33,249 nucleotides of DNA from Piromyces finnis (GCA_002104945.1 MCFH01000127.1:1-33249), one strand, 5' to 3'; positions 1 through 11,607 are shown, counted from the stretch's first letter. The notes: generated by a model not told the origin, from the letters alone. A program made the numbers and translations.

Positions 1-658
1 TGATAAGAAAATGAAGAATAAATCTACTAGTAAGTCTTCTTTTGGCTCCTCTTCTCGAGTAAATAGTGGTAGTGGGGGAAACTCTAGTTTTCAGAAGAAA
101 GCCAATATTAATAAGCCTGAAGAATATAGTGAGAGGATTAGTAAAAAATAATACCAATCCTTTCAAAGTTCAATTTTGTTATTTCTGCTGTAACTCTGGT
201 CACATCTGGTCACAAGAAGAGTAGTTGTCCTGAGTATTCTAAATATGAATGTATGAAATATCAAAGATATGATGAGTCGCAGTAAACATAACAATAACTT
301 TGAAGAAGAACACTCTAGTGACTCCGAAAATGATTCTTTAAACTATTAGACGGGAGTGAGCGTTCTCCCGTAAATAATAACGCTCCAGAAGAAATGAAAT
401 ATTATTATGTGGATAGTATCAAAAAGAAGATGTCCTCAGAATCTGAAGTTGAAATTAAACATCCTAAAAAGTAAGCAAAAGAAAAGAAAAAGGTTCATTT
501 AGATGAAATATTGAAGGAGACAAAAAGAAAACTTCTCAAAGTAATACAAAAAACCAAAAAGGAAAATATTACTACCTCTCTGATGAAAGTCTACTTGATA
601 ATATTAATAATTTGGATGCATCAAATCCAAATAATATATTCATTAAGACGCATGATAG
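1..658 (+). pseudogene. Gag C-terminal remnant of a low-GC Ty3-like element
   Basis: This is the left-truncated end of a Gag reading frame. A CCHC zinc knuckle (C-x2-C-x4-H-x4-C), which binds RNA in Gag nucleocapsid, lies at about 177-230. A 10-bp unit repeated twice (195-214) breaks it; with one copy, the Cys and His spacing fits the family. Downstream come Ser/Asp/Glu/Lys-rich segments in several frames (about 300-658) with stops and frameshifts. The last open stretch (about 540-658) runs straight to the family C LTR and continues in the same frame at 1362. It belongs with the protease, RT and integrase remnants to 6174. No start or 5' LTR is inside the window. Confidence 0.7.
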
Positions 659-1361
659 TTAATAATTAATTAAATAATTATTAAATAATAATTTTGATAT
701 TTTAATGAAAAATTAATTATAAAATTTATTGTATAAATTTTATGGAATAATTAATAAAGATTAATTTTAAATATCAAAGTTAGAAATGAAATTTGGATAA
801 ATATTTAAATTAATGGATAATTAAATTTAAATATTTTAAATATTCAAATTAAATCTTAAAAGTTTTATTTAATTAAAATTAGTTTAATAACTTTAGCGTA
901 GTTTTAAATTAGCATTTTTTTAATAGCAAAGATATAATAAATAGTATTATTAATATTTAATTAATATAGGTAATACATGGACTGTATTCAATTTGTAGTT
1001 TACTCAAATTGAATCAAAAGTGTATTTAATTAGTTTTAGTTTAGTTTTATTATTTTATTATTTAATTAAATTAGTATTAATTTAGTTTTGTTTATTTTCT
1101 ATTGAATATATGTATAATTAAATAGAATAGTATATTAAAGTATATTTTACAAAAATATAAATACATGTAAAAATTTCAAAATAAAACAATGTAATTGTTA
1201 TTGACTATTATTTAGTTAATAACTAAATAAAATTAATAAAAAGAGATATTTAAACATATTTTTTTTTTTTTTTTTTTTTGTTTTTTTTTTATTTTATTTT
1301 TGTGTTTTTGTTTTATTGTAAAATTTTATAATCTGTTTTAAATTTTTATAAAACTTTTACA
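659..1361 (+). mobile_element. Solo LTR, family C, copy 1 (in the Gag-protease remnant)
   Basis: This LTR is similar to those at 3923, 8178 and 19627. It shares the block AATACATGG, a TATA-like AAATATAAATA, CAATGTAATTGTTATT, a poly-T tract and the terminal TTTTACA. The flanking 5-mers are GATAG (654-658) and AATAG (1362-1366), a target duplication with one mismatch. The reading frame left of it continues in frame after one duplication copy is dropped. The left terminus is TT instead of TG and looks eroded. Orientation + follows from the TATA-like element. Confidence 0.75.
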
Positions 1362-2580
1362 AATAGTGATAGCGATATTAAAAATAATAGTAATGGTGTA
1401 GATCATAAAAATTTTAATAAAGAAGATATTAAAAACTATATTTATGAAGTATCAAATATAAAGAATAATAGTAAGAGTAAGTTTAAAACATCCAAAAAGG
1501 AAATAGATATTAGTACAGAACATAATAAATTAGGAAATAGTAAAATTAAGGAAAGTAGTACTACTCCTAATTTGGAAAGTAATCAAAATAATTATGTTCC
1601 ATACATGGAAAGTAATATATTTGAAATTTGAAAAGAAAATTTTGTCACAAGGCAATTCACGTGATAACATAAATTGTAAGAATATGGCAGACATACCAAA
1701 TGTTGTAAAACAGGAAGAAGTGTCAAATTATAACACCAGACATACGGTGTTAGCAAAAGTTAATAATATGGAACCACATGATATCAGTAAAGATTTGATA
1801 AATACTAAATGTAATATTACATTTGGACAAGTTTTGGACAAGTTTTGGACAAGTTTTGGACATATGTCCAAAATTAAGAAATGAACTATTTAAAAATTTA
1901 AAATTAGACAAAGTTCAATTTATTGGTTCCATTGATAAAGATAAAGGATCATTTCTTTATAATATGAACAATACACACAAGATTCCTAATAATTTTAGAG
2001 AAGACGACCTTGGTGTTGTAGCCTGTTCTGTGGATGGTGTAAATGGGAAATTATTAATTGATTCAGGAAACAATTTGGATTTGGTAACATACAGTTACTT
2101 AAATAGTCTCCCAGGACAGTATAAACTAGTTGGCTTCTGTAGAGGTCGTATATCCGAGACTCTAGATGATAGTACTATTGCTGATGCTATTGTAGTCCGT
2201 TTATGCGTTAAAATAAATAATTATGAATTTGCAGCTGATTTTTGTGTTGTTAAACATAAAGCTACATATTTTGATGTTCTTCTAGGTTTGAAGTCTACTA
2301 CTGATAATGTTTTTTTAATTCATCCTTTTACCAAATCGTCATGTAGGTTTAAAGACATCAATAACTTCGAGAATATTTCTCCATTACTCGAGAATCAAGA
2401 ATTGCCTATTATCACTTGTTTTGTTAAATATATAGGTCCAACCAAGAATTGTTTTTTCTCTTAATTGGGAAGAAGAGATTTCCGATAATGATATGGTTAC
2501 ACCAAATATGAATGTTGGTGCGAAGTCCTTGTCTCCATATGATTATATTAGGTATATTAGGAATCCTGAATTTTTTGTCT
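1362..2580 (+). pseudogene. Gag-Pol linker and aspartic protease remnant
   Basis: An Asn/Ser/Lys-rich linker (1362-1630) is followed by a retropepsin-like domain in the open stretch 1823-2464. The active-site motif is LLIDSG (a DSG variant of the usual DTG) near residue 78 of that stretch. The downstream FDVLLGL matches the conserved hydrophobic-Gly motif of retropepsins. The enzyme would cut the Gag-Pol polyprotein in the virus-like particle. Breaks: an 11-bp unit repeated three times (1822-1854) shifts the frame just upstream and runs into a 20-bp perfect palindrome (1854-1873). Another frameshift lies at about 2570, before the RT. Confidence 0.72.
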
Positions 2581-3917
2581 GGTTTAGACCCAGCTTATAG
2601 AAAGAATGTTACTAACCTTCTTAGTGAATATATTGATGTGGTAGCTACATCTACAGAAGAATTAACTCCATCTAAATTAAACCTGCACCACATCGAATTA
2701 AAGCCTGGTTCCGTTCCGTTCAAGAGTCGTTTTTATGGTCTGAATAAGGCTAAGTCAGATATTCTCAAGGAAGAGTTATCAAAACTCTTAAATAAAGGAC
2801 TAATTAAACCTTCGAAGTCTTCTTGGTCATCTCTTATTGTTTTAGTCTCAAAGAATAATGGTAAATGGCGCTTGTGTTGTGATTATAGAAAATTAAATGG
2901 TATGACAGTTCCTGACTCATATTCAATTCCAAATATTGATGAGATTTTTCATAGTCTCCATGGCGCAAAGGTATTCTCTACGCTGGACTTGTTCTCTGGT
3001 TACCATTAAATTCTTATGGATGAAGGAAGTAGAGATTTAACTAGTTTTACTACAAAGTTTGGTAACTTTGTATATAAGGTAATACCCTTTGGTCTAACTG
3101 GTGCTCCTGCAGCTTTTCAAAGAAAAATGAATCGAATTCTCTTTGATCTTCTGGGAAATTGTACTTTTGTTTTCATGAATGATGTTCTAATTTTCTCTAA
3201 AAATGAAGAAAATCATATTAAATATATTACACAAGTCCTATCCACTTTTAGGAAACATAAAGTTAAAATCAACATTGAGAAATATTGCTTCTTTAAGGAG
3301 GAGGTGGAGGTGCTAGGACATGTGGTTTCTAAGGATGGGTTAAAAACAATGAAATCAAGAATTGAAGCAATAAAAAATTGAACAAAACCAGAAAATATTA
3401 GTGAACTCAGATCCTTTCTAGGTACTGTAGGATATTACAGAAAATTTATTAAAGATTATACTAAACTGGCTGCTCCATTAAACAAATTGTTAAGAAAGGA
3501 CGAGCCATATATTTGGGAGAAAGATCAACAAAATAGTTTTAATGTATTAAAGGATGCAATTATTAGTGCACCAATTTTGAGATATCCAGATTATAATAAA
3601 CAATTTATTATTAGGACAGACGCTTGCTTAGACGGTATTGGAGGTGTGCTACTACAAGTGGGTGAAAAAGACAATTTAGAACATCCGATACACTTTGTCA
3701 GTAGAACTCTAACGAAGGCAGAAAGAAATTATAGTATTACTGATCTAGAAGGAACTGCAGTATACTATTGTGCAAAGGAGTTTAAGTACTACATATCTGG
3801 GAATAAATATGAAACTCTTTTATATGCAGACCACAAACCATTAGTAGGTCTGTTTGACAACAAAGAACCAAACAGTATGAGGCACACAAGGTGATACATC
3901 CTCATCCTCATAAGTAT
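2581..3917 (+). pseudogene. Reverse transcriptase-RNase H remnant, Ty3-like
   Basis: An RNA-dependent DNA polymerase and RNase H of Ty3/gypsy type. Visible RT blocks are the N-terminal HHIELKPGS, the DYRKLNG block, STLDLFSGYH, FGLTGAPAAFQ and the connection SELRSFLG. The polymerase box reads FMND where the family has YxDD, so the first catalytic Asp is replaced by Asn. RNase H keeps its three acidic blocks (RTDACLDG, TDLEGTA, YADHKPL). Stops lie at 3007 (TAA at a usual Gln), 3379 (TGA at a usual Trp) and 3892 (TGA at a usual Trp). The rest of the RNase H lies beyond the LTR at 3923. The copy cannot work as it stands. Confidence 0.9.
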
Positions 3918-3922
3918 GCTGA

Positions 3923-4628
3923 TGTAAAGATATCAAACGCCACAGATTGATATCTTTAATGTAATTTAAGCCATAAATATTACTGTTTAAGTTACACGAA
4001 TTATATTACAGAAAAAGAAAATGGAACATAACTTATTTATCAATAATTTAAGTCTAAAACAAAATAAATTATTAATTTAGTTTTAATGTTTATCAAATAA
4101 ATTAAAATTCTCAATTTAAACCCCTAGCTTTAGTATTGTTTTGTAATAGAAATAGATATATAGTATATAATTATTAAATGATTAACATATCAATAATACA
4201 TGGGCACATATTCAAATTGAATAGTACTTAATTTGAATTGCCAATTGTATTTTACTAAAAATAGTTATAGTTTAAATATTTATTAATAATTAAGATTTTA
4301 GGTGTAGATTTTAAATAATAATATAATATAATATAATATAATATAATATAATATAATATAATATAATATAATATAATATAATATAATATAATATAATATA
4401 ATATAATATAATATAATATAATATAATATAATATAATATAATATAAATGTATTTAGGAAAAATATAAATAGAAGATATTTTTTATCATTTTATCGATGTA
4501 ATTGTTATTAAAAAATTCTATTATAATAAAAGATATTTTTATAAAACAAATTTCTATTTTTATTTTCAATTTAGTGTTATTGTAATAGAACAGATATCTT
4601 AATTTATTCTTTCCATGTTTATATTACA
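3923..4628 (+). mobile_element. Solo LTR, family C, copy 2 (in RNase H)
   Basis: A 706-bp LTR starting TGTAAAGATATC and ending ATTACA. Perfect 5-bp target duplications GCTGA lie at 3918-3922 and 4629-4633. It is nearly the same as the copy at 19627 apart from a pentanucleotide array inside it. A TATA-like AAATATAAATAG at about 4458 gives orientation +. The RNase H frame is continuous once the LTR and one duplication are ignored. Confidence 0.93.
4316..4445. repeat. (TAATA)n microsatellite inside the LTR
   Basis: About 26 near-perfect copies of a 5-bp unit (TAATA). The sister LTR at 19627 has only a short irregular tract here, so the expansion arose after the two copies separated. Confidence 0.95.
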
Positions 4629-4633
4629 GCTGA

Positions 4634-5445
4634 GAATAAAAATTAAATATCAGCAAGGGAAAGAAAACTCTCTAGCGGATGCCTTATCTAGGATTAAAAT
4701 AATCGAAGAAAAAAAAAAAAAACAGGGACAGGAAATAAAGGACAATTCAATAAAAGTCAATCAAATAAAGTTTAAGAAGAAGAAGAAGAATATAGACTTT
4801 AATGCTTGTTGAGACAAACATTTTAATAGCAAAATCAAAAATTTAATTAATTGATATTAATCATAAATTTAAAAATTTACTCAATTTGGAAAAATTGAGG
4901 GAAATTGGAGGGTATATAAAAAATTTGAAATTTGAAAATTTGGAAAATCAAAAATGTGAAATTGGAGAAAGATTTCAATTTAAAATTTATTATATGTATG
5001 ATCAATATATTAGTGAATTGATACATATATTAGATGATATATCTAAATACATTGATAATATATTAGACAATATAAAAATTGGTTCCAATATATATCGATT
5101 AAATCAAAATAAAATAAAAAAATTTTTAATTAAATTAAATGGAAAGTAGATATATTAAAATATATGATAAATCAATTAATACATATAGAAGACAATATAT
5201 TACAATGTAATACAAAATCTGAATCTAAACATGAAATACATAAATCTATGAATTTATGTAAAAATAAGAAACAATTGTACCAACATTATACCAATATATT
5301 AAATTATATGGATAATATATTCAACAATAAGATGAATAGTTACTTAGAGAAGAATTTTAAAATAAACTCAATAAATAAGGGAATTCAGGAAGGTGTTAAT
5401 AGTCCGGTAGCTAATGAAAATGAGAATATGGTTGACCTTACGAAG
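4634..5445 (+). pseudogene. RNase H C-terminus and long Asn/Lys/Ile-rich linker
   Basis: The segment opens with the end of RNase H (KYQQGKENSLADALSR, the conserved GxxNxxADALSR block). A Lys/Ile/Asn-rich stretch follows with stops near 4810, 5147 and elsewhere. Open stretches at 4886-5149 and from 5164 encode helical-looking, very A+T-rich sequence with no motif I recognise. It joins RNase H to the integrase zinc finger and is far longer than the usual connection in Ty3-like Pol. I cannot tell whether it is a genuine tether domain or expanded low-complexity sequence. Confidence 0.6.
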
Positions 5446-6174
5446 TCTTTTGTTGAGGAAAATATAGTTAAATTAAATGGAAAAAAATATTTTAAGGATA
5501 AAGACTATTACAGAAAAATAATTAGTTTACCAGAAGAAAAATTTAAAATAATATGGAAAGCTCACTCAATAGGACATGAGGGCTTTGAAAAGGATTATGA
5601 AAGTATTAAGAAGAATTATTACTGGAGGGGAATAATGACATAAAGAGAATTATTAAAGGATGTCAAACCATGTCAAACCATGTCAAACCTGCCAGTTAAA
5701 TAAGAAAAATGAAGTGCCAGACCCTACAGAGAAATATGCCACTCTAGTAGAGGCTCCTTTCACTCATTTAGGATTAGACATTATTGGTCCACTCCCTATT
5801 ACTATTACAAGTAGAAATAACCAGTATATTATTGTAAGTGTAGATTATTTTACAAAATGGGTAGAGGCTGAACCTTTAACGACAGTTACAGCAAGAGATG
5901 TAGTCTACTTCCTGACTAGGGTATTTTCCAGGCATGGGATTCCTTCAGTAGTTACAACTGATAATGGGGTTCGGCTTACAGCAGATTATACCAAAATCTT
6001 TCTGGATATGTATGACGTATACATTAAATTTATTGTAACGTATCATCCAGAATCGAACGGACTAACAGAAAATAGAAATAGGGAGATAGGTAAACTACTT
6101 AGACTACTGGGAAGTAAGGAGAAAGATTGGGATTTGGTCTTACCTTCGACTTTATGAGTATTGAGAACTTCGAA
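5446..6174 (+). pseudogene. Integrase remnant (zinc finger and DD35E core)
   Basis: The retroviral-type integrase would insert the cDNA. The N-terminal HHCC finger is seen as HSIGHEG... YYWRG... CQTC. It is broken by a 10-bp unit repeated three times at 5661-5690 and by a nearby one-base shift. The catalytic core in 5660-6157 keeps all three acidic residues: LDIIGPLP, TTDNGV and LTENRN. The last two are 35 residues apart, as in DD35E enzymes. A TGA at 6154 stands where the family has Trp in ALW. Recognisable coding ends near 6174, where dispersed repeat F begins, and the C-terminal domain is absent. The closest relative in the window is the remnant at 19005-20837. Confidence 0.88.
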
Positions 6175-6400
6175 GAATACTAGAGTTATTAAATGATAAT
6201 TGTAATTTTATAATTATATAAAGTAAATTTTATACTATAAAGCTAACACTTGCAAATGAACAAGTATAAATATCATTTATTCTTATTTTCTTTATTTTAT
6301 TTTATTTAATAAATATAATATATTTAGATACAAGTATTGTCACTTTCTATATTTAATTATAGAATTAAGACAATATCTTCTATGTATCAGCATGTTACGA
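6175..6400 (-). repeat. Dispersed repeat F, copy 1 (LTR-like)
   Basis: About 225 bp that match the reverse complement of 32867-33105. Shared blocks include TATAGAAAGTGACAAT, TTATACTTGTTCATTTG and TTTAATAACTC (as read in copy 2). It lies at the point where the integrase remnant stops, so it probably interrupts it. The ends are not resolved and no target duplication was found. Confidence 0.6.
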
Positions 6401-6904
6401 TTCGAGGAAATTAATTTGTTTATAAAATATTAATAAACTTATTAATACTCAAAAATAATATTAAAATAAAATGAGAAAAAATTGTTTTATTAATAAGTTT
6501 GTTTTATTAGGATATTAGAATATAAAATTATGAAGATAAAAAAAAGAAAACAATATATATTTCTAGCTCTTATAATACACACTCTTTTATTTTTTTTGTG
6601 GAAATTTAAGTAGTGTTAATTAAAAGAATTAGCATTTAATTATTTACATTAATTTTCTTATTTAAATTAATTTTAAATGAATAATACAATTGCATTACTA
6701 TTATAATAAATAATTATACATATTATTGAATTAATTAACATATATTAAAAGTTTACTTAAATATATTTAACTGAAGAATTATACTATTTTACAGAAATAT
6801 TATTTATAATTTAATTAATAAAAATTCATTAACTTGATAAATTAAACTAAAAGTTCAATAAACTACAATTTTTCAATATATTACGATTACTAAATTTATT
6901 TTTA
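6401..6904. other. A+T-rich spacer, no gene seen
   Basis: Stops occur in all frames. The only structure I see is a 12-bp inverted repeat (AAACTTATTAAT and its complement) at about 6432-6502. Confidence 0.6.
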
Positions 6905-7203
6905 GGTTTAATAAAATAAAGTTTAGATTTAATAAAATAAAATTTAGATTTAATAAAATAAAATTTAGATTTAATAAAATAAAATTTAGATTTAATAAAA
7001 TAAAATTTAGATTTAATAAAATAAAATTTAGATTTAATAAAATAAAATTTAGATTTAATAAAATAAAATTTAGATTTAATAAAATAAAATTTAGATTTAA
7101 TAAAATAAAATTTAGATTTAATAAAATAAAATTTAGATTTAATAAAATAAAATTTAGATTTAATAAAATAAAATTTAGATTTAATAAAATAAAATTTAGG
7201 TTT
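6905..7203. repeat. 21-bp tandem repeat, about 14 copies
   Basis: The unit is AAAATTTAGATTTAATAAAAT. Internal copies are almost perfect and the first and last units carry single changes. It has no reading frame. Confidence 0.95.
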
Positions 7204-7379
7204 AATTATAATTCTAGACTATAATTAAATTAAATAAAGTTTAAATAATATAGAATTTCATTTAATTCATTCAACAATGCTCAATTAAAATTATAATAAA
7301 TAAAAAATTATCAAAAGAAATATTTAGATTAGTTTTAATATATATAAATTAATTAAATCACTAATATTAAAAAATAAGT

Positions 7380-7861
7380 TAATAATATTTTTCCAAAACC
7401 AAATTGGTTTTTTAATTATTTAATTCAACAAATAATTCTTCATGGTTTTCTTCTAGTCTTTTTTCCTAAAAAAAAAAAAAAAAAAACACCAACTACACTA
7501 GAATCCAATAAAAAGTTATAGAATAACAAGTTATTAATCAATTTAATAAATTAAAATTCTATAATTTAATATTAACAAACAAGCAAACAAACAAACAAAT
7601 AAATAAATAAAACAAAAGGATAAAAGGCTCTTATTTTTCACTCTAGAAAAATAAGAGTTACTATTATAAAAATTTTATAAAGAAATATAACGAATAAAAA
7701 ACTATAACAAAATAAAAATTTCTTAAAAATCATTTTTTAACCCTTTACATCTAAGTGTCTAAATTATATATAAGTATTTTCTTTATTATATTTTATAATA
7801 AACTCTATTTTAGTGTTATCTTAGTTTCCTTTAGTTTGATATTAAAGGAGTTCCTGACACA
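7380..7861 (+). mobile_element. LTR family B, copy 1 (partial)
   Basis: It shares blocks with the complete copy at 14257: the TTTTCTTCTAGTC-like block, a poly-A tract, a dyad (11-bp perfect stem CTCTTATTTTT, 7628-7657) followed by ATTATAA, and TATAATAAACTC. It ends GACACA at 7861. The left boundary is unclear. Five bases (AGCAT) separate it from the next family B copy. Confidence 0.6.
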
Positions 7862-7972
7862 AGCATTGTAAGAAATAATAATTATTCTTAATTGAATAAT
7901 TGCTATTTCTTAGTATTTAATAATAATTTATTTAAAACATTATTTTCATATACGCCAATTTTTAAATATGAA

Positions 7973-8096
7973 ATTTATTTATTTATTTATTTATTATACT
8001 TTTAATTTATTTATTTATTTATTATACTTTTAATTTATTTATTTATTTATTTATTTATTATACTTTTAATTTATTTATTTATTTATTTATTATATT
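7973..8096. repeat. (TTTA)n / TATACTTTTAA composite tandem repeat
   Basis: Four blocks of TTTA tetranucleotides separated by TTATACTTTTAAT, inside the LTR. The block length varies (27-31 bp). Confidence 0.85.
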
Positions 8097-8177
8097 TTTA
8101 TATATTTAATTAGCATCGTAAATTTATTTAATTATTAGTCTTTATATACATTTAATTAATACGAATTATTTATTTAC

Positions 8178-8985
8178 TGTAAAGATACAATATATATCTT
8201 TAGAATATTTAATAATTAATAATTAATTATGAAATGATAAATTAATAGTTAGTAAAACTAATTATAAAGTTTTTGGAATAAATTTTATGGAATAATTTAA
8301 TAATTCCGTTAAATTTAAATTAAGATAAATATTTAAATTTAAGGAATAAAAGAATTTTAATTAAATTTAGATTAAGATAAAATATTTAAATTTAAGGAAT
8401 AAAAGAATTTTAATTAAATTTAAATTAAGATAAATATTTTAAATAATCAAAATACTTTTTATTTAAATTTATAATAATTTAATAATTTTAACTTAGTTTT
8501 AAAATAGATTTATTTATATTTCAATATGAAATATATTATGAATAGTATTAATAGTATTAATAATATTAAATTAATTTATAAATAATACATGGGCTTTTTT
8601 CAATTTTGAGTTTACTCAAATTGAATTAAAAGTATAATGAGTTAGTTTTAGTTTAGCTTTATTATTCTATTATTTAATTAGGTTAGTTTTGTTTATTTTA
8701 TATTAAATATATTTTTTATTTAAATAGACTAATATACTAGAATATAATTATGAAAAAATATATATACATATAGTTTTTGTTTGTTAAATCAATGTAATTG
8801 TTATTTTAATTTTTTAATTATTAACTATTATATAGTTAATAATATTTATTAGAGTTTTAAATAAAATGCTTTTTTTTTTTTTTTTTTTAAATAAAAATTT
8901 AATGTTTTATTTTTTTTTATTTTTGTGTTTATAAAAATTGTTTTGTTTTAAGTATAAAATCTGTTTTAAATTTTATACTTTTACA
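8178..8985 (+). mobile_element. Solo LTR, family C, copy 3 (nested in a family B LTR)
   Basis: An 808-bp LTR from TGTAAAGATAC to CTTTTACA. Perfect 5-bp target duplications TTTAC lie at 8173-8177 and 8986-8990. It shares AATACATGGGC, an AAATATATATA TATA-like tract, CAATGTAATTGTTATT and a poly-T tract with the other family C copies. Confidence 0.9.
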
Positions 8986-9567
8986 TTTACATATTATTAT
9001 TTTATAAATTTAATTTTTATAATTAATATTCCTTATATTTATCATTTTAACGAATTAGTAATTACATATTAATTATATTTTAATTCTTATATTATAGATA
9101 AAATAAAAATCGGTATTTTAAGGTTTTTTCTGATTGCATATTAAGGAAGCATTCGGTTTTACTTAATTTACACGATGATCAATATGATTAGAATATTGAT
9201 CGAAAATCATGTTTAGGTTTTTCTTCTAATTTTTTCCTAAGCATTTTATTTGTTGAGACTAAAGCACACTTTAATTAACCTTATTTTTTTAATAAAAATA
9301 TAAATAGAACACTCTTGAAATTCCAAGAGTTATTATTATAAAAGAATAAATTATAATAAATAACACAAATACATTTTTCATCTTCTTTAAAATAATAAAA
9401 CAAAAAACTTTTCTAATAATAATAATTAATAATCTCAAACTCAGTTTAACTCTTGGTATTTTGTTGTTTATTATAAATCTTTATAATAAACTCGATAAGT
9501 CTTTATTAATTTTTATTTCTTTATTCTAATTTATCAAACTATTATAATATATTGTTATATTACTACA

Positions 9568-9783
9568 ATATTGATAATTAATATTATATTGTAGTTGTAA
9601 TTTCTTTAAATTATTATAAGAAATAACTAGAAATATTGATACAATATTTTCATAAAGCACCACAAAATAATTTATTTATTTTAGGACAAAGCAAATAGGG
9701 AATTATAAAATAATATATTCTAATAAAGAAAGTTAATAATAGCAATTTCAATATGATTACTAAATAAAATAAAAAGAAAGAAA
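9568..9783. other. A+T-rich spacer, nothing recognised
   Basis: Short and low-complexity. A second TATTATAAGAAATAA block near 9613 may be residue of another family B terminus, but I cannot delimit it. Confidence 0.4.
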
Positions 9784-10480
9784 CCTAGATTGTTAATTAA
9801 TTAAATAAATGAAATGAATGAATAAATAAAATTTTAAATAAATATTAATGTATTATTAATTTATTATTAATTTATTAATTAACTTTATTTATTAATAAAA
9901 ATTTTATTTAAAGAAAAAATTTTATTTAAAGAAAAAATTTTATTTAAAGAAAAAATTTTATTTAAAGAAAAAATTTTATTTAAAGAAAAAATTTTATTTA
10001 TTAATTATTATTATTATTAGGTTAAATATTTAGATTAATGAACTCTCGAAATTCCTAATGATAGGAATTTTCTTGAGTGTTTATACTATCTTTAATATTA
10101 AAAGAATATATTTAATATTTAATACATGATTAATTGTTTATATTAATTAACTATTCTATAAATTAAATATATATTAATTATATATAATTATATATGACTA
10201 TTAAATTCGAGTTATATTTAATAATTTTAAAGTCATATTATAAATCATTTTCAGAAGGAATGATTGTTTTATAATTTAATTTTAATTTCCTTCATAATCA
10301 AATGGACAAAGGGGTATTAATTCAAGCATTAATAAATATAAAATTTTAATAATTATAAAATAATAATATCTCTTAAATATTATTTAATACTGTTTTATAA
10401 TAAAATATTCCTAATTAATTAAACAAATAAAACGTTACATTATTTAAATAAATAATCATGAATCCACTATTATTCATGGC
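9784..10480 (-). repeat. Dispersed repeat D, copy 1 (LTR-like, inverted)
   Basis: This is nearly the reverse complement of 16566-17231 and is related to 23187-23835. In element orientation it has TATAAATA followed directly by a dyad (TTCCTATCATTAGGAA core) and then A+T-rich tracts. An 18-bp unit (ATTTTATTTAAAGAAAAA) is present about five times at 9901-9998, against about two in the other copies. The GC-richer terminal block seen in copies 2 and 3 is missing at its left end. Confidence 0.75.
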
Positions 10481-11102
10481 ATATTATATGCTAAGTTTTT
10501 GGGTTTGGTTATGCGGCGGTCAGGTCAGAATGTTATTAATTATATAGCAAAATGTTTTTTAAGAAATTTAATTTAATAATAATATAGCACTTAAAACTCC
10601 CCAATAAGAAAAATTAATATTTGTTTTTAAAGTAACTTTTTATAAATTTTTATTTATTTTTTAATAATAATAATATATATTTAATAACTATATACTTAAG
10701 ATTATATCTATAATCTTTACAAAGAATAAGAATCGAATTCAATTCATTCTGTATTATATCCTTTGTTAAGATTATTAAATTGATAAGAATAGCAATAAAG
10801 TATTACATGTGATATATTAATAATATAATATAATAAAGTTGTTTGTTTGTTTGTTTGTTTTTGGTTAAGGGTTATAGTGTATTAACATTAAATTTTTGAA
10901 GTCATAACCCTTTACTGAATCAAATATCAAAAGGTGACTTTTAAAAGTATTTTAAAATAATTATTGAAATTATTTAATTATAACTTTTATGTTTAATTCA
11001 TTATAGACATTATCTGAATTTGTTATAAATCCGGTTAATATCTTCACATTATATTGTAGATAATAATTATTAATAAATATATAGTAATAATTATTATATA
11101 AT
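10481..11102. other. A+T-rich spacer with a small GC island and a hairpin
   Basis: 10496-10534 is unusually GC-rich and includes a weak match to the repeat D terminus (CAGGTCAGAAT). An inverted repeat TAAGGGTTAT ... ATAACCCTTTA lies at 10865-10914, next to a (GTTT)n run. No gene is recognised. Confidence 0.5.
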
Positions 11103-11107
11103 ATAAA

Positions 11108-11607
11108 TGTAAAAGATTTTATTATATATTAGTTAATAAGTTATTATTAAAAGTTAAATTAAGTTAGGTATTACCCCTCTATAAGAGTTGAGTTAATAAC
11201 TAAATAAAGTTTTATAAAAAATAATAAAAGAAAGAAAATAAATATTATACACTAAAATAAATATTAGTAAATAAATATTAATAGTAAATAATTTTTATTT
11301 AAATAATTTTTATAGTTATATCTTTTATTTATTAATTATAATTATTATACATTAATTATTATTATAGTTATTAATTTACTTTAATACTAACGCCAAAGTA
11401 TTTTAGCGTTTGTTTACATTGAACTATTTAACTATACTAGTTTATTTTCTTTACCGCTTGATTGGGTAAAGCTAATAAACTTCCTATTTAAATAATAAAC
11501 ATTAATATATGGTTATGCATAATTTTTAACCAATAAATGCTAACCAGAATATATGGTTTCAATTGAAATATTTGTGGGCAATTTTATGGCCACAAATATT
11601 TCTTATA
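11108..11607 (-). mobile_element. Solo LTR, family A, upstream of tRNA-Val
   Basis: A 500-bp LTR matching the two LTRs of the full-length chromovirus. On + it begins TGTAAAAG and ends TTCTTATA (one change from TTCTTACA). Perfect target duplications ATAAA lie at 11103-11107 and 11608-11612. It transcribes leftward, away from the tRNA. It has more differences from the other copies than they have from one another, so it is the oldest of the three. Confidence 0.93.

Larger units (their letters stand above)
7867..9567 (+). mobile_element. LTR family B, copy 2, split by a family C LTR
   Basis: It starts TGTAAGAAATAATAATTA, identical to the start of the copy at 14257. After the inserted LTR (8178-8985) it carries the shared blocks TATTTTAAGGTTTTTTC, ACGATGATCAATATG and TTTAGGTTTTTCTTC, a TATA box (9299-9306), a dyad (9311-9330) and TATAATAAACTCG. 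The 3' end is uncertain: 9567 is the best TACA terminus but has no matching target duplication. Confidence 0.7.

Noticed and set aside
3897-4628. A spliceosomal intron ending ATTACAG inside RNase H
   Set aside because: The segment has TG..CA ends, a perfect GCTGA duplication on both sides and a sister copy inserted in an unrelated place at 19627. It is a solo LTR.
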